From: Hyphomicrobiales bacterium
Lineage (GTDB): Bacteria; Pseudomonadota; Alphaproteobacteria; Rhizobiales; Aestuariivirgaceae
Assembly (NCBI GenBank): GCA_025362535.1
Contig: JANYGE010000336.1
Location: 1 to 9,985 of the forward strand
Reading direction: 5' to 3'
Length of the DNA stretch: 9,985 nucleotides
In this document: piece by piece, positions 1 through 5,592 of the stretch
Layout: each line of letters begins with the position of its first letter
Position numbering within the stretch: position 1 is the first letter of the stretch
Notes under the pieces: model-generated
Databases searched by the model: none
What the model was told of the DNA's origin: nothing
What the model saw: the letters and a program-made list of their open reading frames with translations, nothing else
Position numbers and translations under genes: made by a program

Positions 1-14
1 GTCTAGTCTCAGTC

Positions 15-43
15 TTGCCGTAATCAATTGGCCAGACTATGTT
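15..43 (+). promoter_or_regulatory. candidate promoter for the dapA-smpB run
   Basis: TTGCCG at 15-20 and TATGTT at 38-43 are separated by 17 bases, a sigma70-like layout with four of six consensus bases in each hexamer. Transcription would start near position 50 and leave a short leader before the GTG at 97. It lies inside the upstream extension of the dapA frame, which fits that extension being untranslated. It was found by eye only, and hexamers this weak can occur by chance. No coding region can be assigned in bases 1-96. Confidence 0.35.
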
Positions 44-96
44 GCGCCGACACTAATCAGCTTATGGTTTCTAATTTCTTACCAGTGAGGTTTCTC

Positions 97-978
97 GTGC
101 AGTTTAAGGGTTCAATTCCTGCTTTGATTACGCCAATGAAAGACGGTTCTTTTGATGAGCAGGCTTTCCGTAAGTTCGTGAATTGGCAGATAAAAGAGGG
201 AAGTTCAGGCTTGGTTCCGGTCGGCACCACTGGTGAAAGCCCCACCTTGACGCCTGAAGAACACAAAGCCGTTGTGCGCATTTGCGTCGCCGAAGCCAAG
301 GGCCGCGTTCCGGTGATTGCGGGTGCTGGCTCCAACAACACGGCTGAAGCGATTGAATATACGCGCCATGCCAAAGAAGCTGGTGCGGATGCCGTTTTGG
401 TTGTGGTGCCTTACTATAACAGGCCGACTCAGGATGGTATTTACGCCCATTATAAAGCGATTGTGGAAGCTGTAGATATTCCGTTGTTTGTTTACAATGT
501 GCCCGGGCGCACAGTGGCAAATATCTCGGTTGAGACTTTGACGCGCCTTGCACATGATTTTAAAAACATCATTGGCACCAAAGATGCCTCCGCTGATCTC
601 ACCCGGCCCTCACGCCAGCGCCTGGCATCAGGCACCAAGTTCATTCAACTTTCGGGTGAGGATGGTACAGCCCTTGGTTTTAACGCCCATGGTGGGGTTG
701 GTTGCATTTCAGTGACAGCCAATGTGGCCCCGCGCCTCTGTGCTGATTTACAGGCGGCCACATTGAGTGGCGATTATGCCAAGGCCCTGCAGCTGCAAGA
801 TTTGCTCATGCCGCTGCATCACGCCATGTTTGTTGAGTCGAGCCCCGGCCCAGTAAAATATGCCGCGAGCTTGCTTGGACTGTGTTCTGCTGAAGCGCGG
901 TTGCCGATCATTGCGGTGACAGAAAGCACGAAGGTCGCGGTTCGTGACGCGCTGGTGCATGCGGGTTTGCTGAACTGA
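97..978 (+). CDS. dapA: 4-hydroxy-tetrahydrodipicolinate synthase
   Basis: DapA condenses pyruvate with aspartate semialdehyde in the cytoplasm, the first committed step of the diaminopimelate/lysine pathway that supplies peptidoglycan and protein. The product is a class I aldolase TIM barrel. Numbered from the GTG at 97, the protein has 293 residues, close to the usual length of about 292. The family residues fall in place: GTTGES at 43-48 (Thr44, Thr45), Tyr133, the P-G-R turn with Arg138, and the Schiff-base lysine Lys162 in G-T-K-D. The reading frame stays open upstream to a TTG at 28, but I chose GTG 97. It has a GTGAGG ribosome site at 85-90, six bases away, the protein then begins [13 protein letters not shown] as in relatives, and the extension matches nothing known. 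It is the first gene of a compact plus-strand run; smpB starts one base after its stop. The identification is secure and the start is fairly secure. Confidence 0.97.
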   Translation: MQFKGSIPALITPMKDGSFDEQAFRKFVNWQIKEGSSGLVPVGTTGESPTLTPEEHKAVVRICVAEAKGRVPVIAGAGSNNTAEAIEYTRHAKEAGADAVLVVVPYYNRPTQDGIYAHYKAIVEAVDIPLFVYNVPGRTVANISVETLTRLAHDFKNIIGTKDASADLTRPSRQRLASGTKFIQLSGEDGTALGFNAHGGVGCISVTANVAPRLCADLQAATLSGDYAKALQLQDLLMPLHHAMFVESSPGPVKYAASLLGLCSAEARLPIIAVTESTKVAVRDALVHAGLLN

Positions 979-979
979 G

Positions 980-1477
980 ATGTCGTCAAAAGCAGGCGGT
1001 GCCAAAGCCAATAGAAAGCAAGAGGGCATCAAGGTGGTGTCTGATAATCGGCGTGCGCGCTATGATTATGAGATCCTGCAAAACTTTGAAGCAGGCATTG
1101 AACTGAAAGGTTCAGAAGTCAAATCCTTACGCGTTGGTCATGTTAACTTGGCTGAATCCTATGCCGCGATGAAGGGTAAAGAGTTGTTCTTGATCAACAC
1201 CAACATTGCCGAATATCGTGAAGCCAACCAGTTCAACCACGAACAAAAACGCCCGCGCAAATTGCTTTTAAATCGCAAGGAAATTGATCGGCTGGCGGTC
1301 GGGATTTTGCGTGAGGGGTTGACAATTATTCCCCTCAAGATGTTTTTCAATCTGCGCGGCCGCGTAAAAGTGGATATTGCTTTGGCCAAGGGCAAGAAAA
1401 ATATTGATAAGCGCGAGACGATCAAGAACCGCGATTGGGACCGTGAAAAATCGCGTGTGTTGCGCGATCGCGGGTGA
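980..1477 (+). CDS. smpB: SsrA (tmRNA)-binding protein SmpB
   Basis: SmpB binds tmRNA and brings it to stalled ribosomes for trans-translation, which tags the incomplete peptide and frees the ribosome. The 165 residues match the family length of about 160. Features seen are the N-terminal [10 protein letters not shown] stretch, the core [13 protein letters not shown] segment, the [11 protein letters not shown] segment, and the basic C-terminal part A-L-A-K-G-K-K...DKRETIK-x-RDW. In this family the C-terminal tail reaches the decoding centre; here it is short and basic, ending R-D-R-G. The usual L-Y after KGKK is replaced by N-I, a mild difference. The ATG at 980 lies one base after the dapA stop and has no clear ribosome site of its own, so translation is probably coupled to dapA. 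A dapA-smpB pair is common in alphaproteobacteria. Confidence 0.97.
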   Translation: MSSKAGGAKANRKQEGIKVVSDNRRARYDYEILQNFEAGIELKGSEVKSLRVGHVNLAESYAAMKGKELFLINTNIAEYREANQFNHEQKRPRKLLLNRKEIDRLAVGILREGLTIIPLKMFFNLRGRVKVDIALAKGKKNIDKRETIKNRDWDREKSRVLRDRG

Positions 1478-1482
1478 GTGCC

Positions 1483-1986
1483 ATGGTGCATTTAATGGCG
1501 CATTTACGTGGCCATGCGCTGCCTGATGTGGCGTTGCCAACGAGTACTGGTGCAACACTCAATCCTAAAAATGTGAAGGGCAGGGCGGTTTATTTCTGCT
1601 ATCCCTATACGGGCAGGCCGGGTGTTGCCAACCCGCAGGGGTGGGATGATATTGCAGGCGCACATGGGTCCACACCACAGGCTTTGGCCTATGCCGCACT
1701 CTATGAAAAGTTCCAATCGATTGCTGTCAGTGTTTTTGGGGTGAGCTTGCTGTCGCAGGAGTGGATTGCAGATTTTGCCCATCGCAACACACTTCCCTTT
1801 GAATTGTTGTCTGATCATCTGGGGCAATTTTCACAACACTTGGAACTGCAGCGTTTTTCGATAGAGGGTGTCGATTTTCTGCGCCGCATCACAGTGGTTG
1901 CTGCTGGTGGCATCATCACCCAAGTTAAATCTCCGGTCTTGGAGCCTCACTTCGATGCCGCAGAGATTTTGGCGATGCTGCTATGA
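1483..1986 (+). CDS. peroxiredoxin-like (AhpC/TSA fold) protein lacking the catalytic cysteine
   Basis: The product resembles the short peroxiredoxin-like proteins of alphaproteobacteria that carry Y-P-x-T-G-R-P-G, then G-W-D-x-I-x-G-A-x-G-C-T-P-Q, then L-P-F-x-L-L-S-D. All three blocks are visible (about residues 40-47, 53-66 and 105-112 from ATG 1483), as is a later R-R-I-T-V-V strand. Peroxiredoxins reduce peroxides through a cysteine. Here the G-C-T-P-Q position reads G-S-T-P-Q (Ser63, codon TCC at 1669-1671) and the usual second cysteine five residues later is Leu68. The only cysteine left is Cys39, in the strand before the motif. Peroxidase activity is therefore doubtful. The frame is intact and of normal length (167 aa), so this is not an obvious pseudogene. 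ATG 1483 follows a GGTGA at 1473-1477; GTG 1474, overlapping the smpB stop, is the alternative (170 aa). The stop overlaps folK by 4 nt. Confidence 0.85.
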   Translation: MVHLMAHLRGHALPDVALPTSTGATLNPKNVKGRAVYFCYPYTGRPGVANPQGWDDIAGAHGSTPQALAYAALYEKFQSIAVSVFGVSLLSQEWIADFAHRNTLPFELLSDHLGQFSQHLELQRFSIEGVDFLRRITVVAAGGIITQVKSPVLEPHFDAAEILAMLL

Positions 1987-2474
1987 TCTTGATCGGTTTG
2001 GGCAGCAATATCAGTGGGCCGTGGGGAAGCCCGCTGGCCACTTTGCAGCGTGCTTGTGTTGAATTGAATCAATTTCCACTGCACGTCTTAAAACTGTCTT
2101 CGATTATCGAAACATTGCCATTTGGGGTTCTCAACCAACCTAATTTTGTAAATGCCGTGGCGATTATTGAGACTGCACTTTCGCCGGATGCGTTGATCCG
2201 CAAACTTCACATGATCGAACATCAGGCCGGCCGCAGGCGGCGCAGGCGTTGGGGCCCACGCTGCCTCGATCTGGATATTCTTGATTATCATGGGCAGGTG
2301 CGCCCGGTGAAAACCGGAAACGCCAAAGCATTGGCGCTGCCGCATCCGGCTATTGCTGAGCGTAGTTTTGTGTTGGGTCCAATCGCTGAAATTGCGCGCA
2401 ATTGGAAACATCCGGTCAATCATAAATCGGCGCTGGTCATGATTCAGAAACTATATCGCTTTAATCAGGCTTAA
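1983..2474 (+). CDS. folK: 6-hydroxymethyl-7,8-dihydropterin pyrophosphokinase (HPPK)
   Basis: FolK transfers pyrophosphate from ATP to 6-hydroxymethyl-dihydropterin, giving the substrate for dihydropteroate synthase in folate synthesis. At 163 residues it has the normal size. Signatures seen are GLGSN at 5-9 near the N-terminus, the paired F-G-V-x-N-Q-x-x-F-x-N-A-V segment at 47-59, and the R-W-G-P-R-x-L-D-L-D-I-L block at 89-100. Asp96 and Asp98 of that block correspond to the two magnesium ligands of the family. A-L-P-H-P-A...R-S-F-V-L-G-P follows in the C-terminal half. A run of six arginines (84-89) precedes the block and is only a slightly extreme form of the usual G-R-x-R-x-x-R. ATG 1983 overlaps the upstream stop as ATGA, and the stop overlaps the next ATG as TAATG, so translation is probably coupled on both sides. 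folB and folP, often neighbours of folK, are not in the window. Confidence 0.95.
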   Translation: MILIGLGSNISGPWGSPLATLQRACVELNQFPLHVLKLSSIIETLPFGVLNQPNFVNAVAIIETALSPDALIRKLHMIEHQAGRRRRRRWGPRCLDLDILDYHGQVRPVKTGNAKALALPHPAIAERSFVLGPIAEIARNWKHPVNHKSALVMIQKLYRFNQA

Positions 2475-3154
2475 TGGACTTTAAGCATAATTCGGTTTGG
2501 GCCGATTTTGGTTTGGGTGTTGGAATGCGTAAAATACTAGTGGTGGCGCTGTTTGCCGTGCTGTCTGGGTTCTCAGCTCACGCTAAAGATGTTCAGTTTT
2601 CGCCCGACACTTTTTATATTCTGGGTGGGATGGAAAGCACGCAAGTTGCCTCCGTTACGGCACCCAGACAGCAGCTGCATGATACGGCTAAGGATGATCT
2701 TTCTGGTCCCAATCGCTCTCAAATATCTTTTGAATCGAAACTGCCACCTGGCTCTATTCTGGTGCGCACCGGCGAGCGCAAACTCTATTTCATACTCCCA
2801 GATCAGCAGGCCATTATGTACCGTGTGGGTGTGGGGCGTGAGGGCTTTCAATGGTCTGGGCAAAACCGCATTAGCCGCAAAGCCGTGTGGCCATCTTGGC
2901 ATCCGCCCGATGTGATGATCCAGCGCGAAGCGGCCAGAGGTCATATTATTCCAGACTATATGGAAGGTGGCCCGCAAAATCCCTTGGGTGCGCGCGCCAT
3001 GTATATCGGAGACACCGATTTTCGCATTCATGGCACCACGCAGCCATGGAGCATTGGGCATGCCGTTTCATCGGGCTGCATTCGCATGCTCAATGAACAT
3101 GTGATTGATCTGTTTGACCGTGTTCAAATTGGAGCCCGCGTGGTGGTTGAATAG
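2474..3154 (+). CDS. exported L,D-transpeptidase (YkuD domain)
   Basis: YkuD enzymes make 3-3 peptidoglycan cross-links or attach proteins to stem peptides in the periplasm through a catalytic cysteine. The C-terminal half holds the signature: H-G-T-T-Q with His186, followed by the S-S-G-C-I-R-M box with Cys202 (226-aa numbering). Before it come strands typical of the domain (I-L-V-R-T-G-E-R-K-L-Y-F, Y-R-V-G-V-G). Residues 18-37 (MRKILVVALFAVLSGFSAHA) form a good Sec signal peptide with an A-H-A cleavage site. ATG 2474 overlaps the folK stop (TAATG), which favours coupled translation, but it puts 17 residues ahead of the signal peptide. ATG 2525 would give a 209-aa protein with a standard leader but has a poor ribosome site. 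No peptidoglycan-binding domain is seen. The exact substrate cannot be told. The next gene also acts on the cell wall. Confidence 0.93.
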   Translation: MDFKHNSVWADFGLGVGMRKILVVALFAVLSGFSAHAKDVQFSPDTFYILGGMESTQVASVTAPRQQLHDTAKDDLSGPNRSQISFESKLPPGSILVRTGERKLYFILPDQQAIMYRVGVGREGFQWSGQNRISRKAVWPSWHPPDVMIQREAARGHIIPDYMEGGPQNPLGARAMYIGDTDFRIHGTTQPWSIGHAVSSGCIRMLNEHVIDLFDRVQIGARVVVE

Positions 3155-3262
3155 GTCGCAAGATTTTTTCGCGCGAGCGTTAACATAAACACACTCTTAA
3201 CCAAAACGCGTCATTAATAGTTTTAGTTAGTTTAGTTTGTTTGTTTGTATCGGAGTAACACT
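3155..3262. promoter_or_regulatory. AT-rich leader of the LysM/LytM lipoprotein gene
   Basis: This gene-free stretch probably contains the promoter of the downstream lipoprotein gene, but I cannot fix a convincing -35/-10 pair. Three TTAA motifs start at 3180, 3197 and 3214, exactly 17 bases apart; the middle one reads TTAACCAA. From 3218 to 3249 the top strand has no C and consists of repeated TAGT, TTAGT and TTGT units, ending in a (GTTT)3 run at 3235-3246. No intrinsic terminator for the upstream transpeptidase gene is visible, so readthrough is possible. The ribosome site CGGAG is at 3251-3255, seven bases before the ATG. Confidence 0.4.
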
Positions 3263-4738
3263 ATGCGTATCAACGTGCCCTTCGGCCGTTTTGGCTTCAC
3301 CTCGTCAAAGCTCATCTTTGCGGGTGTTACGGCAGCACTGCTTTCGGGCTGTTCAGATTCAATTGATCGCTTTTCCTCCAACTATAATAATCCATCAGAT
3401 GCTGATCCGGTCTACACGGCATCTGTACCGAAATATCACAAGCCTGCTGCGGTGAAATATGCCCAGCCTAAGGCTTTGGCTTATGACGATGACACAATTG
3501 TGCAGAGCCCGGTTGTGAATGCGCCGCTGAACAAGCAGGCAACGCCAGCCTATGATTATGTGCAAAGCTATAAGAAGCCCACACGGCAGCTCACCTTGAA
3601 CCAGCCTGAGGTTGCTTCTGATGAGCAACCCGTGGCACCGGCTTTGAACCGGCCAGTTTATAAAGCCCAAAGCTACAAGGCCCCAACTTACAATCAGCCA
3701 GATTATGGCAATGACAATGCGGTGGCGGATAATGAAACCGCTCCAGCGCAAGCCCCAATCTACAAGAAGCCACTTGCCAAATCGGGTGCAACAGTCCGCG
3801 TGGCTGAAGGCATGACACTTTATTCGATTGCCAAAAGCAATGGATTGACTGTGAAGCAATTGGCTGAGGCCAATGGCATTGCCCAGCCTTATACTGTGAG
3901 CACAGGAACCATTTTGCGCATTCCGGGTGGTGCAACTGCTCAAATCCCAGATTCAAATTATACCCTAAAGAAGAAGCCGATCTCGCTTGCTGAAGAAGAG
4001 CAAACAGCGCCAAAGCTGAAGGCAGGTTCAAGCTACCGTGTGGAAAATGGCGACACGCTTTATTCACTCGGGCGGAAATTCAATGTGTCGCCTTTTGCGA
4101 TTGCCAATTTAAATGGCTTGCCCAAGGATAAGGCCCTGTCACTCGGTCAGTCCTTGCGCATTCCTGGAGGCTCTGGTGCAGCTGTGGCGCAATTAAAGCC
4201 CAAGAAGCTGGTGCCCAATGACGAAAATATTTCGGATGATTCTTCACAGGTCGCCGCTGATGAAAATGCCGTCACACCAGTGGAAAATCCAAAGGCACAA
4301 GCTTCGGTGAAAGACGTGCCGGCTATTCCGACTGACACTGCGCCGGGCCTTGCCATGCGCTGGCCGGTGCGTGGCAAAGTGATTTCAGATTTTGGCAAAA
4401 AGCCAAGTGGTTTGAAGAATGAAGGCATTAACATTGCGGTGCCGGAAGGCACCAGCATTCGCGCTGCTGAAAGTGGTGTGGTGGCTTATGCTGGCAACGA
4501 ACTTAAAGGCTATGGCAATCTCATCCTTATCCGCCATGCGGGTGGCTATGTCACCGCCTATGCCCATGCCAAATCACTGAATGTGAAACGCGGTGATACG
4601 GTTAAACGCGGTGATATAATTGCGATAGCCGGCCAAACTGGCGCGGTTCAAAGCCCGCAGCTGCATTTTGAAGTCCGCAAAGGTGCGACCGCATTGGATC
4701 CGGCGAAATATCTCTCTTCATCTACAGCGATGAATTAA
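3263..4738 (+). CDS. LysM / degenerate LytM (M23) lipoprotein, NlpD-like amidase activator
   Basis: This is a 491-residue envelope protein. Residues 1-29 are a lipoprotein signal with an L-L-S-G-C box, so Cys30 is the likely lipidated residue. A Tyr/Lys/Pro-rich linker (about 45-175) holds SYKKP (102), SYKAP (137) and IYKKP (166). Two LysM peptidoglycan-binding domains follow at about 176-223 and 256-303, each ending L-R-I-P-G. An M23/LytM domain covers about 362-491. Its metal site is degraded: the family H-x-x-x-D is N386-E-G-I-N390, and the first histidine of H-x-H is Gln466; His435 (Y-A-H) and His468 (L-H-F-E) remain. E. coli NlpD has the same kind of losses and activates the amidase AmiC, so this protein probably activates an amidase rather than cutting the wall. 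The frame opens at TTG 3245, but ATG 3263 has CGGAG seven bases upstream. Orthology to NlpD versus another LytM factor such as DipM is not settled. Confidence 0.92.
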   Translation: MRINVPFGRFGFTSSKLIFAGVTAALLSGCSDSIDRFSSNYNNPSDADPVYTASVPKYHKPAAVKYAQPKALAYDDDTIVQSPVVNAPLNKQATPAYDYVQSYKKPTRQLTLNQPEVASDEQPVAPALNRPVYKAQSYKAPTYNQPDYGNDNAVADNETAPAQAPIYKKPLAKSGATVRVAEGMTLYSIAKSNGLTVKQLAEANGIAQPYTVSTGTILRIPGGATAQIPDSNYTLKKKPISLAEEEQTAPKLKAGSSYRVENGDTLYSLGRKFNVSPFAIANLNGLPKDKALSLGQSLRIPGGSGAAVAQLKPKKLVPNDENISDDSSQVAADENAVTPVENPKAQASVKDVPAIPTDTAPGLAMRWPVRGKVISDFGKKPSGLKNEGINIAVPEGTSIRAAESGVVAYAGNELKGYGNLILIRHAGGYVTAYAHAKSLNVKRGDTVKRGDIIAIAGQTGAVQSPQLHFEVRKGATALDPAKYLSSSTAMN

Positions 4739-4766
4739 TTCACCTAAGTAAATCCCCTGCAAGGGT

Positions 4767-4798
4767 GCCCGGGCTTTGGCCCGGGCTTTCTTGTTTTT
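4767..4798 (+). terminator. intrinsic terminator between the lipoprotein gene and lexA
   Basis: GCCCGGGC (4767-4774), loop TTTG, and GCCCGGGC again (4779-4786) form an eight-pair all-GC stem, followed by TTTCTTGTTTTT. It sits 28 bases after the lipoprotein stop and is a strong terminator on the plus strand. The T tract runs into the lexA stop codon (TAA, complement of 4797-4799). Read from the lexA side the same hairpin lacks a following T tract, so it should work mainly in one direction. Confidence 0.88.
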
Positions 4799-5504
4799 AA
4801 GAATACTTGCGCAACAAGCCCACGAGCTTGCCCTGCACACGCACCCGGTCTGGTCCGAAAATGCGCGTTTCATAGGTGGGGTTGGCGGCCTCGAGTGCGA
4901 TCGACACACCTTTGCGGCGCAAGCGCTTCAAGGTGGCTTCCTCATCATCAACCAAGGCCACAACAATATCGCCATTGATTGCTGTGTCACCCTTGCGGAT
5001 CACCACAGTATCACCATCAAAAATGCCAGCATCAATCATCGAATCGCCTTTGACTTCGAGGGCGAAATGTTCTCCGCCACCCAGCATTTCAGGCGGCACC
5101 ATGATATTGGCCGTGTGATCTTGAATGGCACTGATGGGAACACCCGCAGCAATGCGGCCCATCATCGGGATGGCGGTGGCGCGCGGGAAGCCATCATTGG
5201 CGGCAGGCATCGGCTTAACCTTGCCCAGCGAGCCTTCAATAACATTCGGCGTAAAGCCATTTTTCTTGGATGTCAGACTTGGTTGGTGCGATTCCGGCAA
5301 TTTGATCACTTCAAGCGCACGGGCGCGATTGGGCATGCGCTTTATAAATCCGCGCTCCTCCAAAGCCACGATCAAGCGATGCACACCGGATTTGGATTGT
5401 AAATCCAAAGCCATTTTCATTTCCTCGAAAGAGGGAGGCACACCTTCTTCCTTCAAGCGTTCATTGATGAACAGGAGCAATTCAAGTTGCTTGCGTGTGA
5501 GCAT
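4797..5504 (-). CDS. lexA: LexA repressor, self-cleaving SOS regulator
   Basis: LexA represses DNA-damage genes and cleaves itself when RecA filaments form on single-stranded DNA. The 235 residues match the length of alphaproteobacterial LexA, which has a longer linker than the E. coli protein. Residues 1-68 form the winged-helix DNA-binding domain, with M-L-T-R-K-Q-L-E at the start and S-K-S-G-V-H-R-L in the recognition region. The S24 peptidase domain follows. The cleavage bond lies in G-R-I-A-A-G-V-P at Ala120-Gly121, the catalytic serine is Ser155 in G-D-S-M, and the general base is Lys193 in A-T-L-K-R. All are intact. The ATG at 5504 has GAGG at 5513-5516, eight bases away. It lies 88 nt downstream of moeA, with its own promoter and two SOS-box-like sites in the gap, which implies autorepression. 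It converges with the lipoprotein gene. Confidence 0.98.
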   Translation of the reverse strand: MLTRKQLELLLFINERLKEEGVPPSFEEMKMALDLQSKSGVHRLIVALEERGFIKRMPNRARALEVIKLPESHQPSLTSKKNGFTPNVIEGSLGKVKPMPAANDGFPRATAIPMMGRIAAGVPISAIQDHTANIMVPPEMLGGGEHFALEVKGDSMIDAGIFDGDTVVIRKGDTAINGDIVVALVDDEEATLKRLRRKGVSIALEAANPTYETRIFGPDRVRVQGKLVGLLRKYS

Positions 5505-5528
5505 GGGGAAAACCTCAAATCAGAATCG

Positions 5529-5543
5529 GAACAAATCCAAAAC
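5529..5543 (-). promoter_or_regulatory. SOS box 2 (LexA operator) at the lexA transcription start
   Basis: Read on the minus strand this is GTTTTGGATTTGTTC, again GTTT-N7-GTTC with the same single departure from consensus as box 1 but in the opposite orientation. It begins two bases downstream of the -10 hexamer and covers the predicted start of transcription. The two boxes are separated by 10 bases and form a dyad centred between 5548 and 5549. Confidence 0.65.
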
Positions 5544-5544
5544 A

Positions 5545-5573
5545 TTTATACATGTTTCGTCTTCGTTCCGCAA
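5545..5573 (-). promoter_or_regulatory. lexA promoter
   Basis: On the minus strand, TTGCGG (complement of 5568-5573) is followed after exactly 17 bases by TATAAA (complement of 5545-5550). This predicts a start of transcription near 5538 and a leader of about 35 bases before the lexA ATG. The -10 hexamer has five of six consensus bases. Its position between the two SOS-box-like sites strengthens the call. lexA may also receive readthrough from the trp-moa-moe genes, since no terminator is visible after moeA. Confidence 0.7.
5554..5568 (+). promoter_or_regulatory. SOS box 1 (LexA operator) in the lexA promoter spacer
   Basis: GTTTCGTCTTCGTTC is a GTTT-N7-GTTC site, one base from the alphaproteobacterial LexA consensus GTTC-N7-GTTC. 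It lies almost wholly between the predicted -35 and -10 hexamers of lexA, overlapping the -35 by one base, so bound LexA would exclude RNA polymerase. A further GTTT at 5576-5579 continues the same 11-base period. Confidence 0.72.
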
Positions 5574-5592
5574 GTGTTTGCGTTATGAGCCG

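Noticed and set aside
28..96. N-terminal extension of dapA from TTG 28
   Set aside because: It matches no DapA N-terminus, overlaps a possible promoter, and GTG 97 has a good ribosome site and gives the usual protein length.
2573..3061. Minus-strand open frame of 162 codons opposite the L,D-transpeptidase
   Set aside because: It is antisense to a gene with intact catalytic motifs, and has no recognised family or convincing ribosome site.
3155..3180. Terminator after the L,D-transpeptidase gene (T6 run at 3164-3169)
   Set aside because: No stable stem precedes the T run, and the GC-rich palindrome TCGCGCGA comes after it, the wrong order for an intrinsic terminator.
3395..3943. Minus-strand open frame of 182 codons opposite the lipoprotein linker
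   Set aside because: It is antisense to the Tyr/Lys/Pro-rich linker, whose biased codons remove stops on the other strand; the product looks like random hydrophobic and basic residues.
4776..5402. Plus-strand open frame of 208 codons opposite lexA
   Set aside because: It lies antisense to an intact, clearly recognised lexA, starts inside the terminator hairpin and shows no recognisable domain.
5569..5582. Small hairpin CGCAA-GTGT-TTGCG after moeA as a terminator
   Set aside because: The stem has only five pairs, no T tract follows on the minus strand, and it overlaps the lexA -35 region.
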